NCBI GenBank assembly: GCA_003228195.2
Contig: QGNO01000001.1
Span: forward strand, 1 to 64,000
Direction: 5' to 3'
DNA length: 64,000 bases
Origin: Chloroflexota bacterium
GTDB lineage: Bacteria > Chloroflexota > Dehalococcoidia > Lucifugimonadales > QGNO01
A model generated the notes under the pieces. That model was given only the letters and a program-made list of their open reading frames with translations, did not search any database and had not been told where the DNA came from. A program made the translations under genes and the position numbers. Of the stretch, positions 1-8,461 are shown one piece after another (position 1 is the stretch's first letter; each line of letters opens with the position of its first letter).

Positions 1-190
1 AGAGGTATCTGACGAGGCTGTAGTGGAAGAGGTATCTGACGAGGCTGTAGTGGAAGAGGTATCTGACGAGGCTGTAGTGGAAGAGGTATCTGACGAGGCT
101 GTAGTGGAAGAGGTATCTGACGAAGCTGTAGTGGAAGAGGTATCTGACGAAGCCGTAGTGGAAGATAAGCCAGAAAAGGAATCATCTTGA
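1..190 (+). CDS. C-terminal acidic tail of a ribosomal protein, probably S17 (5' partial)
   Basis: An open frame enters from the left edge (codons begin at base 2) and stops at TGA 188-190. It encodes six copies of the nonapeptide EVSDEAVVE followed by DKPEKESS, so only a strongly acidic, probably disordered tail is visible. The stop overlaps the TTG start of rplN (TTGA). In the conserved S10/spc gene order the gene before rplN is rpsQ, so this is most likely an S17 protein with a long acidic C-terminal extension. That identity rests on position alone because no S17 core is in the window. Confidence 0.6.
   Translation, partial: EVSDEAVVEEVSDEAVVEEVSDEAVVEEVSDEAVVEEVSDEAVVEEVSDEAVVEDKPEKESS
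2..163 (+). repeat. 27-bp in-frame tandem repeat (6 visible copies)
   Basis: Six head-to-tail 27-bp units start at 2, 29, 56, 83, 110 and 137, each encoding EVSDEAVVE. The first four are identical. The last two differ by synonymous changes (GAG to GAA, GCT to GCC). More copies may lie left of the window. The period is a multiple of three, so copy-number change would lengthen or shorten the acidic tail without a frameshift. Confidence 0.95.
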
Positions 191-555
191 TACAGATTTA
201 CACAAGGCTAAAGGTTGCAGATAATTCAGGAGCTAGAGTGCTCATGTGTATTAACGTGCCTGGTGGAACCGGGAAGCGGTATGCGCGAGTTGGAGATGTA
301 ATCGTGGCTACCGTAAAAGAAGCTACGCCGAATACTTCTATAAAGGCGGGTGATGTGGTTAGGGCGGTGGTAGTGAGGACGGCACAGCCTTATCGAAGGC
401 CGGATGGATCTTACATAAGGTTTGACGATAACGCGGCCGTGGTTCTCTCAGACCAACTGCAACCTAGGGGCACTCGCATATTTGGACCCGTTGCCCGAGA
501 GCTTCGTGAGAAAGAATACATGCGCATAGTTTCGTTGGCACCAGAGGTTTTGTGA
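187..555 (+). CDS. rplN: 50S ribosomal protein L14
   Basis: The 122-residue product is the normal L14 length and matches the family throughout: it opens [19 protein letters not shown] and ends in the typical region [21 protein letters not shown]14 is a core large-subunit protein that contacts 23S rRNA and the inter-subunit bridge region. The start is TTG at 187, overlapping the stop of the preceding acidic-tailed gene, which implies translational coupling. It is followed by rplX through a TGATG overlap. Nothing in it is unusual apart from the TTG start. Confidence 0.97.
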   Translation: MIQIYTRLKVADNSGARVLMCINVPGGTGKRYARVGDVIVATVKEATPNTSIKAGDVVRAVVVRTAQPYRRPDGSYIRFDDNAAVVLSDQLQPRGTRIFGPVARELREKEYMRIVSLAPEVL

Positions 556-869
556 TGAATGTAAGGAGAAATGATACGGTACAAGTTATATCTGGCAAAG
601 ATGCTGGAAAGCGAGGAGTAATTCAACAGGTAAACATTGCCAAAGACAGGGTTATGGTAGAGGGCGTTAATTTGGTTAAGAAAAACCAGAAACCTTCCGG
701 CGATGCCAGGCAGGCCGGAATAATTCAAATGGAGGCTCCCTTACACGTTTCAAAGGTTCGACTTATTTGCCCAAATTGTGACAAAGCGGTAAGAATTGGT
801 CATACTTATCTTGATGATGGGCGGAAAGTGAGAGTTTGTAAGGCTTGTAAGGAAATGGTTGATTCCTAG
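555..869 (+). CDS. rplX: 50S ribosomal protein L24
   Basis: The 104-residue product has the L24 KOW motif near the start (VQVISGKDAGKRGVIQQV) and the conserved GVNLVKKNQKP segment. A CPNC...CKAC pair sits in the C-terminal third, as in zinc-binding versions of L24. L24 initiates large-subunit assembly. I chose ATG 555, which overlaps the rplN stop as TGATG; a GTG three bases earlier is also in frame. The gene lies in conserved order between rplN and rplE. Confidence 0.96.
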   Translation: MNVRRNDTVQVISGKDAGKRGVIQQVNIAKDRVMVEGVNLVKKNQKPSGDARQAGIIQMEAPLHVSKVRLICPNCDKAVRIGHTYLDDGRKVRVCKACKEMVDS

Positions 870-874
870 GAACG

Positions 875-1654
875 ATGATGAACGAAGAAAAGTTGGAAAA
901 TCAAGAGACTAGCTCAACCGATTCAACCAAAGCTGAATCGGTTGGTAAAAGCCAGAGTAAGCGGCAACAATCCGCCAAAGCTGAATCGGTTGGTAAAAGC
1001 CAGAGTAAGCGGCAACAATCCGCCAAAGCTGAATCGGTTGGTAAAAGCCAGAGTAAGCGGCAACAATCCGCCAAAGCTTCGGTAAATTCTTCCAATACGC
1101 AGCCCCCAAGTTTGCTTCGTAGATATAGGGAAGAATTTGCCCCCCAGTTGATGAAGGAGTTTGGCTATACAGTTCTTCTACAGGTTCCAAGACTGGAAAA
1201 AATAGTCATGAATGTGGGTCTTGGAGAGGCGTTAACTAACTCGAATGCTATAGATAATGTCACTCAAATGTTGACTGCGATATCTGGTCAGAAACCAGTT
1301 GTCACTAAAGCTAAGAAGTCGATAGCTGGCTTTAAGATTAGAGAAGGAATGCAAATAGGAGCCATGGTCACTCTCAGAGGACGAAGGATGTACGAATTTG
1401 CAGAGAGATTAACCAGAGCAGCTCTGCCTAGAATTCGCGATTTTAGAGGCGTCCCTGCTAACAGCTTTGATGGTCAAGGAAATTATTCCTTTGGTATTAG
1501 AGAACAGATGATTTTCCCAGAAATAGACTACAATCGAATAGATAGAATACGTAGTTTTCAAGTCACTTTTGTAACCACTGCGCAAAAAGATCAGGAAGCA
1601 TTTCGACTCTTGGAACTATTTGGAGTTCCGTTCGCAAAAGTGAGTGGTAATTGA
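875..1654 (+). CDS. rplE: 50S ribosomal protein L5 with repetitive basic N-terminal extension
   Basis: The core from about residue 78 ([19 protein letters not shown]) to the end is ordinary L5, including [30 protein letters not shown] and the [10 protein letters not shown] stretch. L5 holds 5S rRNA in the central protuberance. At 259 residues it is about 80 longer than usual. The excess is an N-terminal extension with three identical 16-residue repeats rich in Lys, Ser and Gln. The reading frame runs unbroken from ATG 875 (a second ATG is at 878), and AGGA precedes it. No better start lies close to the L5 core, so the extension is probably translated. Confidence 0.95.
   Translation: MMNEEKLENQETSSTDSTKAESVGKSQSKRQQSAKAESVGKSQSKRQQSAKAESVGKSQSKRQQSAKASVNSSNTQPPSLLRRYREEFAPQLMKEFGYTVLLQVPRLEKIVMNVGLGEALTNSNAIDNVTQMLTAISGQKPVVTKAKKSIAGFKIREGMQIGAMVTLRGRRMYEFAERLTRAALPRIRDFRGVPANSFDGQGNYSFGIREQMIFPEIDYNRIDRIRSFQVTFVTTAQKDQEAFRLLELFGVPFAKVSGN
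929..1072 (+). repeat. 48-bp perfect tandem repeat inside rplE (3 copies)
   Basis: Three identical 48-bp units lie at 929-976, 977-1024 and 1025-1072, followed by the first few bases of a fourth. Each encodes [16 protein letters not shown]. Complete nucleotide identity, including all third positions, points to recent expansion or to homogenisation by slippage or recombination. Confidence 0.97.
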
Positions 1655-1661
1655 GGTATAT

Positions 1662-1847
1662 ATGGCCAAAACAGCAAAAATAGCGAAGTGGCGCAAACCG
1701 CCAAAATATAAAGTGCAGTACCATAGTCGCTGTAATCTCTGTGGGAGGCCTAGGGCGTATATTCGCCATTTTGGATTATGTAGAATTTGTTTCAGAACAC
1801 ATGCCCTTCGCGGCGAAATTCCTGGCATCAGAAAGGCTAGTTGGTAG
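1662..1847 (+). CDS. rpsZ: 30S ribosomal protein S14, zinc-binding type
   Basis: From ATG 1662 the product is 61 residues, the normal size of the short zinc-type S14. CNLC at mid-protein and CRIC near the C-terminal third form the four-cysteine zinc site. The family sequence [18 protein letters not shown] is intact. An in-frame start 18 bases upstream would add MVIEVY, which is not conserved, so I reject it. S14 sits in the head of the small subunit. The gene is in the canonical L5-S14-S8 order. Confidence 0.96.
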   Translation: MAKTAKIAKWRKPPKYKVQYHSRCNLCGRPRAYIRHFGLCRICFRTHALRGEIPGIRKASW

Positions 1848-1855
1848 GTGAAAAA

Positions 1856-2254
1856 GTGAGTCAATCAGACCCTATTGCAGATATGTTAACGAGAATACGT
1901 AATGGTATGGCGGTCCAGCGGGACTGGATTTCCGCGCCATCTTCCAAACAAAAGGCTGCCATCGTAGAGCTATTGAAGAATGAGGGCTTTATTCTTGACT
2001 ATCAAGTCTTGGAAGAAGCAGGGCGGCAACAATTACGAATCAAGCTTGGGTACGACGAGATAAATAGGCCAATTATTAAAGGGCTTAGACGTGTTAGTAA
2101 ACCGGGATTACGGGTTTACATAGGGAAAAAGCAGCTACCAAAATTCTTTGCTGGTCGTGGCTTGTCGGTAGTGTCGACATCTAAAGGTTTAATGACCGGC
2201 CGTGAGGCGTGGAAGCGAGGAATTGGGGGAGAAATACTTTGTTACGTGTGGTAG
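1856..2254 (+). CDS. rpsH: 30S ribosomal protein S8
   Basis: The 132-residue product has the S8 N-terminus (DPIADMLTRIRNGM) and the conserved C-terminal GLSVVSTSKGLMTGREA. S8 binds helix 21 of 16S rRNA, and in many bacteria it is the translational repressor of this operon. The start is taken as GTG 1856, with a GGTAGGTG Shine-Dalgarno a few bases upstream. A TTG at 1841 in the same frame would overlap the rpsZ end and adds non-conserved residues. Confidence 0.95.
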   Translation: MSQSDPIADMLTRIRNGMAVQRDWISAPSSKQKAAIVELLKNEGFILDYQVLEEAGRQQLRIKLGYDEINRPIIKGLRRVSKPGLRVYIGKKQLPKFFAGRGLSVVSTSKGLMTGREAWKRGIGGEILCYVW

Positions 2255-2258
2255 TCAT

Positions 2259-2804
2259 ATGTCACGAATAGGTAGGCAGCCGATAGACATACCGTCTGGA
2301 GTCCAGGTTAAGGTGGGCAATTCTGAGGTCTTGGTAGATGGGCCTAAGGGCTCGCTTTCGCAGGGAATTGTGGGCGGCATAGGAGTGGAAATCAGAGAAT
2401 CCTCGGTGATAGTTACGAGAGAATCTGAGAATAGAAATAATAGGTCTTTGCACGGACTGACTCGTACTCTGATCTCAAATATGATTGTGGGTGTATCGGA
2501 GGGATTTCAGAAAACACTGGATATAGTGGGGGTAGGATACAGGGTGCAACAGTCCGGGGAAGGTGTGACGGTCAATGTGGGGTACTCGCATCTCGTGGAG
2601 GTGCACCCTGTCGAGGGAATTACGTTAGAGGTCGAAGGTAATAATCGAATACATGTAAAGGGGACAGATAAGCAATTAGTGGGTGAAATAGCTGCTCGAA
2701 TTAAGAGAATACGAAAACCCAATGTGTATACAGGCAAAGGTATTAGATATCTAGATGAGCAAGTCAGGCTAAAGCCTGGCAAGAGTGCAGCTAGGTCAAG
2801 GTAA
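2259..2804 (+). CDS. rplF: 50S ribosomal protein L6
   Basis: The 181-residue product starts [15 protein letters not shown] and contains the duplicated L6 fold. The signature [16 protein letters not shown] is at the C-terminal domain, ending [11 protein letters not shown]6 binds 23S rRNA near the sarcin-ricin loop and factor-binding site. ATG 2259 is preferred over an in-frame start at 2202, which would run back through the end of rpsH. It lies four bases after the rpsH stop and six before rplR. Confidence 0.96.
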   Translation: MSRIGRQPIDIPSGVQVKVGNSEVLVDGPKGSLSQGIVGGIGVEIRESSVIVTRESENRNNRSLHGLTRTLISNMIVGVSEGFQKTLDIVGVGYRVQQSGEGVTVNVGYSHLVEVHPVEGITLEVEGNNRIHVKGTDKQLVGEIAARIKRIRKPNVYTGKGIRYLDEQVRLKPGKSAARSR

Positions 2805-2809
2805 GGAAG

Positions 2810-3172
2810 ATGGGACGTTATAGTAATAGAAGTAGTGGCAGAAAATTAAGGCACATAAGGGTGAGGAAGAAGGTTGTTGGGACACCTGGAAGACCTCGCT
2901 TGAATGTATTTCGTAGTGCGCGCCAAGTATACGCACAACTTATAGATGACTCTATAGGACATACTATGGCATCGGCATCTAGTTTACCCTTAAAAAAGGA
3001 TTACAAAGAATCCAGCAAAACAAATGTAGCGGCGGTTGTAGGCACAAATATAGCAGAAGCTGCAGTAAAGCTGGGTGTTTCGAGAATAGTTTTCGATAGA
3101 GGTGGCTATAAATATCACGGCAGAATTAAGGCACTCGCTGAAGCTGCACGTGCAGGAGGTCTTGAATTCTAA
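2810..3172 (+). CDS. rplR: 50S ribosomal protein L18
   Basis: The 120-residue product has the L18 pattern: a basic N-terminus with [20 protein letters not shown] and the C-terminal [20 protein letters not shown] signature. L18 binds 5S rRNA with L5 in the central protuberance. The stop TAA (3170-3172) directly abuts the ATG of rpsE. The length is typical and no anomaly is seen. Confidence 0.96.
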   Translation: MGRYSNRSSGRKLRHIRVRKKVVGTPGRPRLNVFRSARQVYAQLIDDSIGHTMASASSLPLKKDYKESSKTNVAAVVGTNIAEAAVKLGVSRIVFDRGGYKYHGRIKALAEAARAGGLEF

Positions 3173-3766
3173 ATGACAACACGAACTGACAGAAGGGGTC
3201 AAGGTTTCTTTGAAAAAGGGCAATCAGCTCTCACGGAAAAAGTAGTCAAGATACGTCGGGTAGCTAAGGTTGTCAAAGGTGGCCGTCATCTCACTTTCAG
3301 TGCGTTGGTCGTCGTTGGTGATAACCAAGGTAGGGTGGGTTCTGGATTGGGCAAAGCGGTGGCTATTCCGGACGCTGTGAGGAAAGGCGTTACTATAGCT
3401 GAAAAGTCTTTAATCACAGTGCCTATGAACGGCAGTACCATTCCTCATCAAGTAGAGGCTAAATATGGAGCGGCTAAAGTTTTGGTAAAACCCGCCCCTC
3501 CAGGGACTGGCATAAAAGCCGGACCTTCGATGCGTGTAGTTTTAGATATGGTAGGAGCTAAGGATATAGTTGCCAAATCCCTCCGTAGCCAAAACCCTAT
3601 TAACGTAGTTCGTGCCACAATTGAGGCACTTAGCAAGCTGGAAAAAAGGCCGGAACAAACGAAAGGTGACACAGTCGACCTGGCCCCTGAATCACATGAA
3701 CCTCATGTGCAGGAGGACCCAGTCGTTGTGGAAGAGTTAAATGAGGAGGATGAAGGCGCTGAATGA
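3173..3766 (+). CDS. rpsE: 30S ribosomal protein S5 with acidic C-terminal tail
   Basis: The 197-residue product contains both S5 domains: the dsRBD-like N-terminal half (EKVVKIRRVAKVVKGGRHLT) and the C-terminal half with PAPPGTGIKAGPSMRVVLD. S5 lines the mRNA entry site and affects decoding fidelity. After the core (about residue 155) there is an extra tail of roughly 40 residues dominated by Glu and Asp, ending EELNEEDEGAE. This tail is longer than in most S5 proteins and parallels the other charged tails in this cluster. Confidence 0.96.
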   Translation: MTTRTDRRGQGFFEKGQSALTEKVVKIRRVAKVVKGGRHLTFSALVVVGDNQGRVGSGLGKAVAIPDAVRKGVTIAEKSLITVPMNGSTIPHQVEAKYGAAKVLVKPAPPGTGIKAGPSMRVVLDMVGAKDIVAKSLRSQNPINVVRATIEALSKLEKRPEQTKGDTVDLAPESHEPHVQEDPVVVEELNEEDEGAE

Positions 3767-3780
3767 AGTTCCTTTAGATC

Positions 3781-3960
3781 ATGAGTGATTTGTTGATAAC
3801 GTGGAGCAAGAGCACTATAGGATACCCACAGGCACAGCGGCGAGTTATTAAGGCGCTTGGCTTGAGGAAACTAAACCACACTGTTAAGCATGCCAATACT
3901 CCAACCATTCGTGGGATGCTTCATAAGGTGAGGCATCTCATAAAAGTTGAAGGACTTTAG
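3781..3960 (+). CDS. rpmD: 50S ribosomal protein L30
   Basis: This is a short gene of 59 codons plus stop, from ATG 3781 to TAG 3960. The product begins MSDLLITWSKSTIGYPQAQR and carries the L30 family features: the ITWxKSTIG strand, KALGLRKLNHTV, and IRGMLHKVRHLIKVE at the end. L30 is a small non-essential large-subunit protein. Its position between rpsE and rplO is canonical. The length is normal for bacterial L30. Confidence 0.95.
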   Translation: MSDLLITWSKSTIGYPQAQRRVIKALGLRKLNHTVKHANTPTIRGMLHKVRHLIKVEGL

Positions 3961-3975
3961 GTTATTAGGTGAGAG

Positions 3976-4419
3976 ATGAAACAACATGAACTAAGTGGTA
4001 ATAAAGGCTCTCGAACTCGAAGCCACCGTGTGGGTCGAGGTGATGGGAGCGGACGTGGTAATTACTCTGGCCGTGGAATGAAGGGACAAAAGTCACGTAG
4101 TGGCGGTAAGCTGCGCCGTGGTTTTGCCGGGGGTACGTTGCCAATGATGAAGGCGTTACCTATGCTGAAAGGTTTCACCAACATATTCCGGGTGGAATAT
4201 CAGGAGGTGAATCTTGAAAGGCTAGGGTCATTTCCGCCTGGGGCGATCGTTACTCCGGAGGTTCTTAAGGATCACGGCATCATTAAGAGTAGCAATAAGC
4301 GAGTCAAGATATTGGGTAGAGGAGAGTTGGGCAATTCAATCAGGGTGATTGCTCATAAATTTAGTAGATCCGCAAAAGCGGGTATCGAATCCGTAGGCGG
4401 ATCGACAGAATCATTATGA
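3976..4419 (+). CDS. rplO: 50S ribosomal protein L15
   Basis: The 147-residue product has the L15 glycine- and arginine-rich N-terminal arm (HRVGRGDGSGRGNYSGRGMKG, part of which threads into 23S rRNA). The C-terminal domain contains VKILGRGELGN and the HKFSRSAKAGIE segment. L15 is a late assembly protein of the large subunit. The stop overlaps the secY start by four bases (ATGA), implying coupling. Confidence 0.96.
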   Translation: MKQHELSGNKGSRTRSHRVGRGDGSGRGNYSGRGMKGQKSRSGGKLRRGFAGGTLPMMKALPMLKGFTNIFRVEYQEVNLERLGSFPPGAIVTPEVLKDHGIIKSSNKRVKILGRGELGNSIRVIAHKFSRSAKAGIESVGGSTESL

Positions 4420-5762
4420 CGACAAGAGCTACATCCTCAAGACAGACACCGTCTTCAAGGCCTGCCTTATTGCAGGCTATGATCGATGCGTTTCGTGTGC
4501 CAGATCTAAGGTACAGAATTCTTTTTCTATTGGGTATGTTGGTGATTTTTAGATTCTTAGCCCATGTGCCAGTGACTAATATAGATCGCGACGCTTTAAG
4601 TGGAGCATTTGAGAGCAATGCGCTTCTTGGATTCATGGACCTGTTTAGTGGTGGAGGGTTACGCAATCTGAGCATAATGGCCTTGGGTGTTTACCCATAT
4701 ATAACGGCGTCAATTGTAATGCAGCTAATGTCCCCTGTTATACCGCGCCTGCAGGCAATGGCTAAAGAAGGCGAAGCGGGTAGGCAGAAAATGAATCAAA
4801 TAACCCATTACCTAATGATTCCTATAGCCATGGCCCAAGGGTATGGTCAGATTCATTTGATTAACCGCTTTGGGGGGCTTGCCGGTTCGGACTTTGTTGG
4901 CGGACTGGATTTAACACTTATGACAATGGTCCTTTCTATGACAGCTGGTTCTGTGTTTCTAGTTTGGCTTGGTGAACTCATAACGGAGAAAGGCATTGGT
5001 AATGGAGTTTCAATCATAATATTTGCAGGCATAGTAGCGCAGTTTCCTCAGCTTGTAGGCCAAGGATTCCTTGAGCGTAACAATCTTGGTGGCTTATTAC
5101 TCCTCGTTGCGATTGGTGTGCTCATTGTTTATCTCATTGTGGTATTCACCGAGGCACAACGCCGAGTTCCAGTGCAGTATGGCAAGAGCATATTTCGGGG
5201 AGGAAGGATGTATAGACAATCAGGGGCCAGTTACGTGCCACTGCGTGTTAATTCTGCCGGGATGATACCATTGATTTTTGCCTTTTCAATAATGATTCTC
5301 CCTGCTACTTTAGCCAGTTACATCGCCAGCCCGACTAGCACCACAGTATTTGGGCAAATTGCACGCTTTTTTGAGACTTCTTTGGCACCGACAGGACTAA
5401 CTTATTGGGCCTTCGTTTTTATTTTAGTGGTTTTGTTTACATTCTTTTACACTCTGGTAACATTTCAGCAGCAAGACCTAGCTGGAAACCTGCAAAAGAA
5501 TGGTGGGTTCATACCCGGAATAAGGCCGGGACGTTCCACATCCGATTTTCTTAACCGTGTTGTAATACGTATCACTTGGGGTGGCGCTATATTTCTTGGT
5601 GGCGTAGCCGTCATTCCATATTTTGCTACACAGATAACTGATATTAGGGCGATACAATTAAGCAGTGCCAGCCTTCTTATCATGGTTGGAGTGGCATTGG
5701 ACACGTTGCGGCAGATTGAGGCTCAACTGCTCATGCGAAATTATGAAGGCTTTTTGAGTTAG
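4416..5762 (+). CDS. secY: Preprotein translocase subunit SecY
   Basis: The 448-residue, ten-helix membrane protein forms the protein-conducting channel of the Sec translocon in the cytoplasmic membrane. Family landmarks are visible: GVYPYITASIVMQL in the plug/TM2 region, GEAGRQKMNQITHYL, GIGNGVSIIIFAGI, EAQRRVPVQYGK and the C-terminal GNLQKNGGFIPGIRPG loop that contacts the ribosome. It overlaps rplO by four bases and precedes adk, the standard arrangement. Confidence 0.97.
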   Translation: MTTRATSSRQTPSSRPALLQAMIDAFRVPDLRYRILFLLGMLVIFRFLAHVPVTNIDRDALSGAFESNALLGFMDLFSGGGLRNLSIMALGVYPYITASIVMQLMSPVIPRLQAMAKEGEAGRQKMNQITHYLMIPIAMAQGYGQIHLINRFGGLAGSDFVGGLDLTLMTMVLSMTAGSVFLVWLGELITEKGIGNGVSIIIFAGIVAQFPQLVGQGFLERNNLGGLLLLVAIGVLIVYLIVVFTEAQRRVPVQYGKSIFRGGRMYRQSGASYVPLRVNSAGMIPLIFAFSIMILPATLASYIASPTSTTVFGQIARFFETSLAPTGLTYWAFVFILVVLFTFFYTLVTFQQQDLAGNLQKNGGFIPGIRPGRSTSDFLNRVVIRITWGGAIFLGGVAVIPYFATQITDIRAIQLSSASLLIMVGVALDTLRQIEAQLLMRNYEGFLS

Positions 5763-5770
5763 GAGATGGT

Positions 5771-6424
5771 TTGAGAATAGTAATGCTTGGATTAGCTGGA
5801 GCTGGAAAGGGGACTCAAAGCCAGATACTGAAGGATGAGTTGTCCTTAAGTTTATTGTCTTCTGGGGACCTCTTTCGGCATCACCAGAATGAGGGGACTG
5901 AGCTTGGTATGCTTGCCAAGAATTATATGAAAAATGGGCAGCTAGTGCCGGATGAAATAACGATAAATATGATACTTGATGGCGTGAACGACGTTGGATC
6001 AGGAGGGTTCGTCTTGGATGGGTTTCCGAGGACGCTTTCACAGGCGGAAGCCTTGGATAAAGCCCTGACACACGATCCTATAGATTGCGTTGTTTATATT
6101 AGGGTGAATGAGGGCGAGCTTCTCATAAGATTAACGGATAGGTTAATTTGTCGATCCTGTGGAGCCCCATATAGTAAAAGAATTTTAGGGCCAATCAAAG
6201 ATTGTGGGAAATGTGGCGGGCAGTTATACAAAAGAGAAGATGATAAACCAGAGGTGGTAAAAAAGAGATTTAAGGCACAACTTCCAGGGCTTCACCAGTT
6301 GGTTAGTTATTACTCTGGCCAGAGTAAGCTAGTTGAAGTCAATGGGGATCAATCGGTTGCGGAAGTTTCGCGTGAAGCCTTGCAGGCGTCATCAGAAATG
6401 ATGGTTGGAAATCCATCTAAATAA
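5771..6424 (+). CDS. adk: Adenylate kinase, zinc-lid type
   Basis: This 217-residue cytosolic enzyme interconverts ATP + AMP and 2 ADP. The P-loop is GLAGAGKGTQ near the N-terminus and DGFPRTLSQAEAL is the AMP/adenine region. The LID domain carries CRSC and CGKC pairs, the zinc-binding form of the long adenylate kinases. The start is TTG 5771 after AGGAGATGG. Its place between secY and map is conserved in many bacteria. Confidence 0.96.
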   Translation: MRIVMLGLAGAGKGTQSQILKDELSLSLLSSGDLFRHHQNEGTELGMLAKNYMKNGQLVPDEITINMILDGVNDVGSGGFVLDGFPRTLSQAEALDKALTHDPIDCVVYIRVNEGELLIRLTDRLICRSCGAPYSKRILGPIKDCGKCGGQLYKREDDKPEVVKKRFKAQLPGLHQLVSYYSGQSKLVEVNGDQSVAEVSREALQASSEMMVGNPSK

Positions 6425-6433
6425 CTATAGATA

Positions 6434-7270
6434 ATGAAATTAGAAATCGATAAACCAGAAAATGCTGTTCTTGAAAAACTTACGTCAAACGTGAGGGGTA
6501 TAACCTTGAAGAGCAGTGCCGAGCTTCATCAGATGCGTCTGGCGGGACAGGTTGTATCCGCTGTTATAGAAGTGCTGATTGAATCGATTAAGCCTGGGAT
6601 TAAGGCTAAAGACCTTGATTACATCGCAGCTATGGAAATAGAAAGGCTAGGCGCGAAGCCCTCATTCAAAGGATATAGAGGATTCCCGGCCACTATCTGC
6701 GTGTCATTTAACGAAGAAATAGTTCACGGAATACCAGGGGAGAGAATTGTATCTGATGGTGACGTGTTGAGTTTAGATGTTGGCGCTATAGTGGGCGGAT
6801 ATCATAGTGATAGCGCCGTTACTGTTGCGGTTGGGGGTGTCGATCCAGTGGTTTCGGACCTTATTGAAGCTACGCGTCTTAGTTTGGAAGAAGGTATTTC
6901 TAAAGCGATTGTCGGAGGTCGAATTGGTGATGTGTCTTCTGCGGTTCAGAATTTTGCAGAATCTAGAGGGTACGGTGTAGTTCGGGAGTATGTGGGGCAT
7001 GGAATAGGTAAGGCTCTGCACGAAGAACCTTCCGTGCCTAACTTTGGTGATTCAGGTAAAGGCTTATTGTTGAGGTCCGGCATGGTGATTGCGGTGGAGC
7101 CTATGCTGAATATGGGATCATGGCGGACTAGAGTATTGGAAGACGATTGGACGGTTGTTACCGAAGACGGGTCTCTTTCAGCACATTTTGAACATACGAT
7201 CGCTATAACTGACGAGGGCCCTGAGGTATTAACTAGGCGTAATAATGAATGTATTGGTGAATCAGGCTGA
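6434..7270 (+). CDS. map: Methionine aminopeptidase, type I
   Basis: This enzyme removes the initiator methionine from nascent proteins. The metal ligands are visible: Asp in LSLDVGA, Asp in YHSDSAV, His in [14 protein letters not shown], Glu in AVEPMLNMG and Glu in AHFEHTIAI. The 278-residue product has about 25 residues before the usual start of the family ([14 protein letters not shown]). ATG 6434 has no clear Shine-Dalgarno and GTG 6491 is an alternative giving 259 residues, so the exact start is uncertain. Confidence 0.95.
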   Translation: MKLEIDKPENAVLEKLTSNVRGITLKSSAELHQMRLAGQVVSAVIEVLIESIKPGIKAKDLDYIAAMEIERLGAKPSFKGYRGFPATICVSFNEEIVHGIPGERIVSDGDVLSLDVGAIVGGYHSDSAVTVAVGGVDPVVSDLIEATRLSLEEGISKAIVGGRIGDVSSAVQNFAESRGYGVVREYVGHGIGKALHEEPSVPNFGDSGKGLLLRSGMVIAVEPMLNMGSWRTRVLEDDWTVVTEDGSLSAHFEHTIAITDEGPEVLTRRNNECIGESG

Positions 7271-7277
7271 GTTTCTT

Positions 7278-7502
7278 ATGGCCAAGAAAGAAGTAGAAAA
7301 AATCGAAGTGGAGGGAGTGGTGCTTGAGGCATTGCCTAATGCGGTGTTTAAAGTAGAGCTTGCGAATAAGCACCGAGTATTGGCGCATATCTCTGGTAAA
7401 ATGAGAATGCATTTTATAAGAGTACTTCCAGGCGACAGAGTTTTGGTTGAATTGTCGCCGTATGATTTATCTCGTGGAAGGGTTACTTTCCGCTTTAGGT
7501 AG
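7278..7502 (+). CDS. infA: Translation initiation factor IF-1
   Basis: The 74-residue S1/OB-fold protein binds the A site of the 30S subunit during initiation. The sequence from ATG 7278 ([20 protein letters not shown]) to the end ([13 protein letters not shown]) is full-length IF-1, with [19 protein letters not shown] at the centre. An upstream in-frame ATG at 7245 overlaps the end of map and adds non-conserved residues, so I did not use it. Confidence 0.96.
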   Translation: MAKKEVEKIEVEGVVLEALPNAVFKVELANKHRVLAHISGKMRMHFIRVLPGDRVLVELSPYDLSRGRVTFRFR

Positions 7503-7514
7503 GGTGTGACGATA

Positions 7515-7628
7515 ATGAAAGTTAGAGCTTCAGTAAAGAAAATTTGTGATAAATGTAAGGTAATTAGGCGAGAAGGCCGAGTAAGGGTCATATGTATTAT
7601 TGGTAAACATAAGCAGAGACAAGGTTAA
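7515..7628 (+). CDS. rpmJ: 50S ribosomal protein L36
   Basis: This 37-codon gene encodes [19 protein letters not shown]... ending KHKQRQG, the whole of L36. The zinc ligands are Cys11, Cys14, Cys27 and the His of KHKQRQG. It lies between infA and rpsM exactly as in other bacteria. It is too short for ordinary ORF length cut-offs but unmistakable from sequence. Confidence 0.97.
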   Translation: MKVRASVKKICDKCKVIRREGRVRVICIIGKHKQRQG

Positions 7629-7672
7629 GTGCGGTCGGCAGATATAACATATATTTATAGGTAAGGTTAAAT

Positions 7673-8050
7673 ATGGCACGTGTAGCAGGAGTAGATATTC
7701 CAGATGGCAAGAGAGTAGAAGTTGCTCTCAGGCGCATATATGGCATTGGCCCTACGATAGCGCTTAGGGTTCTAGATAGCGCCGGAGTAAACGGAAATCC
7801 GAGAGTGCAGGATCTGCCTGAAGCAGACCTTAATAGAATTAGAGAAGTTATAGATAAGGAAAATAAGGTGGAAGGGGATTTGCGTAGAGAGATAAACATG
7901 AACATCCGTAGGCTCATGGATATTGGTAGCTATAGAGGCTTAAGGCATCGACGCGGCTTGCCTGTGCATGGGCAACGCACCAAGACCAATGCAAGAACAA
8001 AGCGAGGAGGCCGGAGAACAGTTGCCGGCCGCCGTCAGACGAGAAAGTAG
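7673..8050 (+). CDS. rpsM: 30S ribosomal protein S13
   Basis: The 125-residue product starts [19 protein letters not shown] and has the helix-two-turn-helix GIGPTIA segment. The basic C-terminal tail includes [21 protein letters not shown]13 sits at the top of the 30S head and contacts tRNA and L5. Gene order with rpsK, rpsD and rpoA is that of the alpha operon. Confidence 0.97.
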   Translation: MARVAGVDIPDGKRVEVALRRIYGIGPTIALRVLDSAGVNGNPRVQDLPEADLNRIREVIDKENKVEGDLRREINMNIRRLMDIGSYRGLRHRRGLPVHGQRTKTNARTKRGGRRTVAGRRQTRK

Positions 8051-8065
8051 TAGGAGAATCAAAAG

Positions 8066-8455
8066 ATGGCAAGAGAAAAATCGAGACCACGCAAAAAAGA
8101 AAGGAAGTATATACCTAGAGGTAGAGCGTATATCCAATCGACCTTTAACAATACTTTGATTACTCTAACTGATCCGGATGGGAACGTACTTTCGTGGGGC
8201 AGTTCGGGCATCGTAGGGTTCAAAGGTTCTAGGAAAGGCACTGCCTTCGCTGCTCAAAGGGCTGCTGACACTGCTGCTCGAAAGGCTATGGATCACGGAG
8301 TGCGCGAGGTAGAGGTTTTTATCAAAGGACCAGGCGCAGGAAGGGAGGCGGCTATCCGTTCTATACAAGCTGCAGGTATAAATGTTACGAGTATACGGGA
8401 CGTTACTCCTATACCTCACAATGGCTGCAGGCCGCCAAGTAAAAGGAGAGTTTAA
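8066..8455 (+). CDS. rpsK: 30S ribosomal protein S11
   Basis: The 129-residue product contains the S11 core: [47 protein letters not shown] and the C-terminal [17 protein letters not shown] signature. S11 lies on the 30S platform near the E-site mRNA path. The length and position are normal. Confidence 0.97.
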   Translation: MAREKSRPRKKERKYIPRGRAYIQSTFNNTLITLTDPDGNVLSWGSSGIVGFKGSRKGTAFAAQRAADTAARKAMDHGVREVEVFIKGPGAGREAAIRSIQAAGINVTSIRDVTPIPHNGCRPPSKRRV

Positions 8456-8461
8456 AAGAAT

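Noticed and set aside
1-1072. Possible CRISPR-like or intergenic repeat arrays
   Set aside because: The 27-bp and 48-bp repeats are contiguous without spacers, in frame, and encode peptide repeats inside ribosomal protein genes.
901-1190. Open frames on the - strand across the rplE repeat
   Set aside because: They arise from the repeat read backwards, lack start context and overlap a certain gene.
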